Source: Ornithinimicrobium flavum (GTDB lineage: Bacteria > Actinomycetota > Actinomycetes > Actinomycetales > Dermatophilaceae). From it: a DNA stretch of 64,000 bases. The translations under genes were made by a program, and so were the position numbers. The DNA lies in the NCBI RefSeq assembly GCF_004526345.1, contig NZ_CP038213.1:2480001-2544000 (forward strand), read 5' to 3'. Below, one piece after another: positions 61,115 to 64,000 of this stretch (position 1 is the stretch's first letter; each line of letters starts with the position of its first letter). The notes beneath the pieces are model-generated. The model made no database searches. It was not told where the DNA came from and saw nothing but the letters and a program-made list of their open reading frames with translations.

Positions 61115-61503
61115 TGGTCCTCGGCGAAGGCGTGACCGGTGACCGTCATGGCCTCGGCGGGACCGAAGGGGCCGAAGACGGGGAGACTGATGCGGGCGGT
61201 GACCTCGACCACCGCGATCCCGCCGACGGTCGACCGGCCTGCCTGCACCGCGACCCCACCGGACGAGGGCAGGCTCCCACCGAGCAGCTCGCGGGCCCGC
61301 TGTGCGCCTGCGGCCGGTGAGCTGTCGGCACGGGCTCCCAGGCGAGCCCCTTCGACGACGTGGGCCGTCGCCGTGTTGTGGACGTGCAGCGCGAACGCCA
61401 GCTGCATCGCGGCCAGCAGGATGACGCTGACCAGCCCGGCCAGCAGGGCGAACTCGGGTGCGGCGGCCCCCCGGTCGCTCCGCAGTCCTCGACCGCTAAC
61501 CAC
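61111..61503 (-). CDS. TadE/TadF-like pilus protein
   Basis: A 130-aa TadE-family protein: DRGAAAPEFALLAGLVSVILLAAMQLAFALHVHNTATAHVVEGARLGAR contains the Glu+5-type TadE transmembrane segment. The mature domain is short (VQAGRSTVGGIAVVEVTARISLPVFGPF). The GTG start overlaps the flp-like stop by 8 nt. Confidence 0.83.
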   Translation of the reverse strand: MVSGRGLRSDRGAAAPEFALLAGLVSVILLAAMQLAFALHVHNTATAHVVEGARLGARADSSPAAGAQRARELLGGSLPSSGGVAVQAGRSTVGGIAVVEVTARISLPVFGPFGPAEAMTVTGHAFAEDQ

Positions 61504-61684
61504 CGACGCTGTTGATGGCGCTCGCGAACAGCGAGGTCAGCAGGGGCTCCGCGACGAGCCAGAGCGCGGCGACCAGACCGGCCGTCATGATCGTGATGAG
61601 CACCCAACCGGGCACGTCACCGCGGTCGGGCTCATCCAGCCAGGACTCGACCCGGCGACGCAGGACCGTGAGGCGTGGGGACAT
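61496..61684 (-). CDS. Flp-pilin-like/small membrane protein of the Tad operon
   Basis: A 62-aa protein with a single hydrophobic helix VLITIMTAGLVAALWLVAEPLLTSLF (residues ~28-53), preceded by a charged N-terminus (SWLDEPDRGDVPGW). Position between tadC and the TadE genes, and size, fit an Flp-type pilin or DUF4244-like protein, but the classic Glu+5 pilin cleavage site is not obvious. AGGAGAAACGATC is a strong ribosome site. Confidence 0.65.
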   Translation of the reverse strand: MSPRLTVLRRRVESWLDEPDRGDVPGWVLITIMTAGLVAALWLVAEPLLTSLFASAINSVGG

Positions 61685-61709
61685 GATCGTTTCTCCTTCG
61701 TGGGGTGGT

Positions 61710-62645
61710 TCAGACAGTCAGGCGGAGCATCGTGACGCCGGGGTAGACGGCGAAGAGGACGGTGACGGGCAGCACGAGGAAGACGACGGGGACCATCATC
61801 GAGATCTCCTTCTTGCCGCCCTGCTCGATGAGGCTCTGACGCGCGGCCTCCCGGGCGTCGGCCGCCTGGGCGCGGAGGACCTCGCCCAGGGGTGTTCCCC
61901 GCTGGATGGCGATGACCAGGCCGTCGACGAATCGCACGAGCGGTGGCAGTCCGGTGCGGCGACTCATCCCCAGCAGCGCCTCGGGCAGGCTGGCTCCCGT
62001 CCTGGCCTCCGCAAGACAGAGGTCCAGCTCGGAGGACAGCTCCCCCCGGGACAGGCGGGCGACCCGCTCCAGGGCCTGGGCGGTCCCCTCACCGGCGGTG
62101 ACCGACAGGGCGAGCAGCTCGGCGATCGAGGGGAACTCGGCCATGATCTGCGCCTCACGGCGCTCGGCCGCCCGCGTGAGAAGCATGTCGCGCAGCACCA
62201 CCCCGCCGAGGAACGCGCACCCGACGAGGACGGCGAGCGCGACGACCGAGGCCCCCCTTGCCCACCACAGGACGGTGCCCGCCGCCAGGGCGAGGGTCGC
62301 CGTGCCGGTGCCCCAGAGCACCTGCTGGACGCGGAAGCTCTCCGGGTCCGGAGCAGCACCCGCCCGTTGCTGCCGGGTTCTCACCGACTCCGTGCCGCCC
62401 AGGACGCGGTCCAGGGCGGCGGCCAGCCTCCGGGTCAGAGGCGTGGCCAGGTCGGACAGGCGCCAGGGTGACGGGTCGTCCAGCGTCAGCAGCCGGGACC
62501 TGCGGGGAGCCCGATCCAGGTAGGGCTCGATCCGCTGGTCCAGGGCGACCTGCCGGTTCACCGGCAGCCCCTTCCACACCAGGACGAGACCGACCCCGAG
62601 CAGGAGGCCGAGCAGGGCGCCCCACCAGGGCGTCACCGCGGTCAC
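61710..62645 (-). CDS. tadC: Tad secretion inner-membrane protein TadC
   Basis: A 311-aa type II secretion F-domain protein, one of the two polytopic membrane subunits of the Tad pilus machine. Hydrophobic segments: WWGALLGLLLGVGLVLVW at the N-terminus, TATLALAAGTVLWW, VVALAVLVGCAFLGGVVL and a C-terminal MMVPVVFLVLPVTVLFAVYPGV. The T2SF core FPSIAELLALSVTAGEGTAQALERVARLSRGEL is clear. The GTG start overlaps the tadB stop by 4 nt (GTGA). Confidence 0.88.
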   Translation of the reverse strand: MTAVTPWWGALLGLLLGVGLVLVWKGLPVNRQVALDQRIEPYLDRAPRRSRLLTLDDPSPWRLSDLATPLTRRLAAALDRVLGGTESVRTRQQRAGAAPDPESFRVQQVLWGTGTATLALAAGTVLWWARGASVVALAVLVGCAFLGGVVLRDMLLTRAAERREAQIMAEFPSIAELLALSVTAGEGTAQALERVARLSRGELSSELDLCLAEARTGASLPEALLGMSRRTGLPPLVRFVDGLVIAIQRGTPLGEVLRAQAADAREAARQSLIEQGGKKEISMMVPVVFLVLPVTVLFAVYPGVTMLRLTV

Positions 62646-63511
62646 CGCAGCACCCGTTGCTCGACGGGCAGCCGACCGAGGGTGAGCATGAGGCGGTAGG
62701 CGACGATGCTGACGGCACCGCCGATCCCGAGCACCAGGGCACCGGCGGGGGTGCCGTAGGCGTCCAGGGTGCTGCCGCGGGTGGCCAGGAGGAGCAGGAC
62801 CGCCCACGGGGCCGCGAGAGCCAGACGCGCGGCGTTGACCGTCCACGACTGACGCGCCTCGAGCTCAGCCCTGGCCCTCGCGTCGTCACGCAGGAACCCC
62901 GACAGGGTGCGCAGGACCCGTCCCAGGTCCGTGCCCCCGACGTCCCGGGCGATCCGCAGGGCCTCGACGAGCCGGTCGGCGACCGGGTCGGAGAGCCTCT
63001 CCTTGAGCAGGTCCAGGCTCTCGGAGAAGCGGCCGGTCGCCCGGTAGTCGTGGGCGAACTCCTGGAAGGCCGGGCGGAGCTCGGCCGGGCCACGGTCCCC
63101 GAGCTGGACCAGCGCCTCCGGCAGAGCCAGCCCCGCGCGCACCGCCGAGCTGACGTGGTCGACCACGTCCGGCCAGACGTCACGCAGCCTGGTCCGCCGG
63201 CGGCGTGCCCGACCGCGCACCACGAGAACGGGCCCGCAGGCCGCCATGACGGCGAAGCACAGGCTGACCGTGAGGACCTGGGTGACGGCATACCCGAGCA
63301 GCAGCACCACGAGGGCCGCCAGCGCGGAGAAGCCGAGGAGGGTCCGTGCCCCGACGCCACGCAGGCCGGCCAGCACGATCTCGTCCTGCAGCTGGTCGAT
63401 CCGACGCCGGCCCGTCGGGGCCGGTCCGGCGCCGCCCGCACGGGGCCAGAACGACCACCACACGGACGCGAGCCCCAGTCCCAGGACCAGACCCCAGCCC
63501 GCACCGCTCAC
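62642..63511 (-). CDS. tadB: Tad secretion inner-membrane protein TadB
   Basis: A 289-aa T2SF-domain protein. An N-terminal TM (GWGLVLGLGLASVWWSFW), TMs at LLGFSALAALVVLLLGYAVTQ and LTVSLCFAVMAACGPVLVV, the cytoplasmic T2SF core VWPDVVDHVSSAVRAGLALPEALVQLGDRGP, and C-terminal TMs LALAAPWAVLLLLATRG and LVLGIGGAVSIVAYRLML. It overlaps tadA and tadC by 4 nt each. Confidence 0.88.
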   Translation of the reverse strand: MSGAGWGLVLGLGLASVWWSFWPRAGGAGPAPTGRRRIDQLQDEIVLAGLRGVGARTLLGFSALAALVVLLLGYAVTQVLTVSLCFAVMAACGPVLVVRGRARRRRTRLRDVWPDVVDHVSSAVRAGLALPEALVQLGDRGPAELRPAFQEFAHDYRATGRFSESLDLLKERLSDPVADRLVEALRIARDVGGTDLGRVLRTLSGFLRDDARARAELEARQSWTVNAARLALAAPWAVLLLLATRGSTLDAYGTPAGALVLGIGGAVSIVAYRLMLTLGRLPVEQRVLR

Positions 63512-64000
63512 CGGGCGACCGCCAGGAGCTGCGCGAGGTCGTGGCCCGCGCGCACGAACCGCTCCGGATGGGGCGGGAAGCCGTCGGCGCGGACGAGGTC
63601 GCCCGACTCGTCGCGGACGAAGAGGTCGGAGACCTCCACGACCTCACCCTCCGACCGCCCGGGGAGCCCGACGATCTCCCGGACCCTGCGGCTGCCGTCC
63701 GCCTCCAGGCCGAGGTGCACGACCAGGTCGATCGAGCTGGCCACGGTGGGCACCACGAAGCTGCTGGAGACGTTGGACCCCGCCAGCAGCGGAAGGGTGC
63801 ACATCTTCGTGACCGCCTCGCGCGCGGAGTTGGCGTGCAGGGTGCACATGCCCGGAAGACCGCTGTTGAGGGCGATCAGCAGGTCGAGGCTCTCCTCCTG
63901 GCGGACCTCCCCCACGATGATGCGGCCCGGACGCATCCGCAGCGCCTCCTTCACGAGCCTGCGGAGCGGCACCTCGCCCGTTCCCTCCAGCGAGGGCTGC
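63508..64000 (-). CDS. tadA: Tad pilus ATPase TadA (5' part beyond window)
   Basis: The C-terminal 163 residues of the CpaF/TadA type II/IV secretion ATPase. Visible are MRPGRIIVGEVRQEESLDLLIALNSGLPGMCTLHANSAREAV (Walker B-type Glu and His box) and SIDLVVHLG...VREIVG. The Walker A region is outside the window to the right. It overlaps tadB by 4 nt. This ATPase drives Flp pilus assembly. Confidence 0.92.
   Translation of the reverse strand, partial: QPSLEGTGEVPLRRLVKEALRMRPGRIIVGEVRQEESLDLLIALNSGLPGMCTLHANSAREAVTKMCTLPLLAGSNVSSSFVVPTVASSIDLVVHLGLEADGSRRVREIVGLPGRSEGEVVEVSDLFVRDESGDLVRADGFPPHPERFVRAGHDLAQLLAVAR

Overview
The window is high-GC (roughly 70% or more), densely coded DNA with many GTG starts, GTGA/ATGA gene overlaps and a typical actinobacterial gene set: zinc-type L28, HupB-like HU with a Lys-rich tail, CofC/FbiD of F420 synthesis, DUF3039, DUF4342, DUF2017 next to ClpS, DUF222-HNH, and a Tad pilus cluster ending in an Rv3654c-type protein. 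Gene content and cell-wall-binding-repeat-2 proteins suggest a member of the Micrococcales, perhaps the Intrasporangiaceae/Ornithinimicrobiaceae (Serinicoccus/Ornithinimicrobium-like); this is an inference from gene content, not a placement.

Layout. 1-14 kb: a DAK2 protein (cut by the window edge), rpmB, thiL, a stand-alone Lrp ligand-binding protein, a DUF3515 lipoprotein, an acyl-CoA ligase and extradiol dioxygenase pair, a large SpoIID/cell-wall-binding protein, ddl, DUF4342, the coupled plsC-gpsA pair, cofC, a cold-shock-like protein and hupB. This resembles the mycobacterial thiL-DUF3515-ddl-gpsA-cofC-hupB neighbourhood with genes inserted. 14-19 kb: gltX followed by tRNA-Gln and tRNA-Glu, then clpS-DUF2017 opposite pncB, and pncA (NAD salvage). 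19-30 kb: RDD membrane protein, HIT-like protein, DUF222-HNH protein, UbiB-like kinase, helicase with DUF3039, YqgE, VanZ-like, malic enzyme, thioredoxin. 30-34 kb: a cyclic-nucleotide-binding protein coupled to a class III cyclase/ATPase regulator. 34-40 kb: a wall-anchored ExeM/NucH nuclease and an SNF2 helicase.

40.1-47.2 kb is the most interesting part: what looks like a decayed integrative element sitting at the 3' end of ssrA (tmRNA). It is bounded by near-identical ~38-bp direct repeats, has CTGTGTCAG repeats with an 11-bp period just inside both ends, and retains only the first ~36 codons of an integrase. Cargo: a HepT/MntA toxin-antitoxin pair, an ECF (SigE-family) sigma factor with a partner interrupted by an in-frame TAG, an IS110-family transposase with a structured upstream RNA candidate, a broken serine protease fragment coupled to a lipoprotein, and small unknown genes. 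The repeat includes the tmRNA 3' trailer, which is perfectly complementary over 16 nt to the tmRNA 5' leader, so integration would restore a precursor stem.

47-64 kb: ssrA, smpB, a CBS protein, M23 peptidase, ftsX-ftsE, then a secreted M28 peptidase and an aldehyde dehydrogenase lying between ftsE and prfB, DinB-like protein, nitronate monooxygenase with two tandem operator-like palindromes, a low-Mr phosphatase/arsenate-reductase-like gene behind a PHO-box-like repeat, a HAD phosphatase, and a Tad pilus operon (tadA-tadB-tadC-flp-like-three TadE/G-like genes) running off the right edge.

Five genes carry apparent single-base frameshifts, each placed at or near a short G/C run, which is more typical of homopolymer sequencing error than of five independent decay events; those genes are described as reconstructed across the shift.
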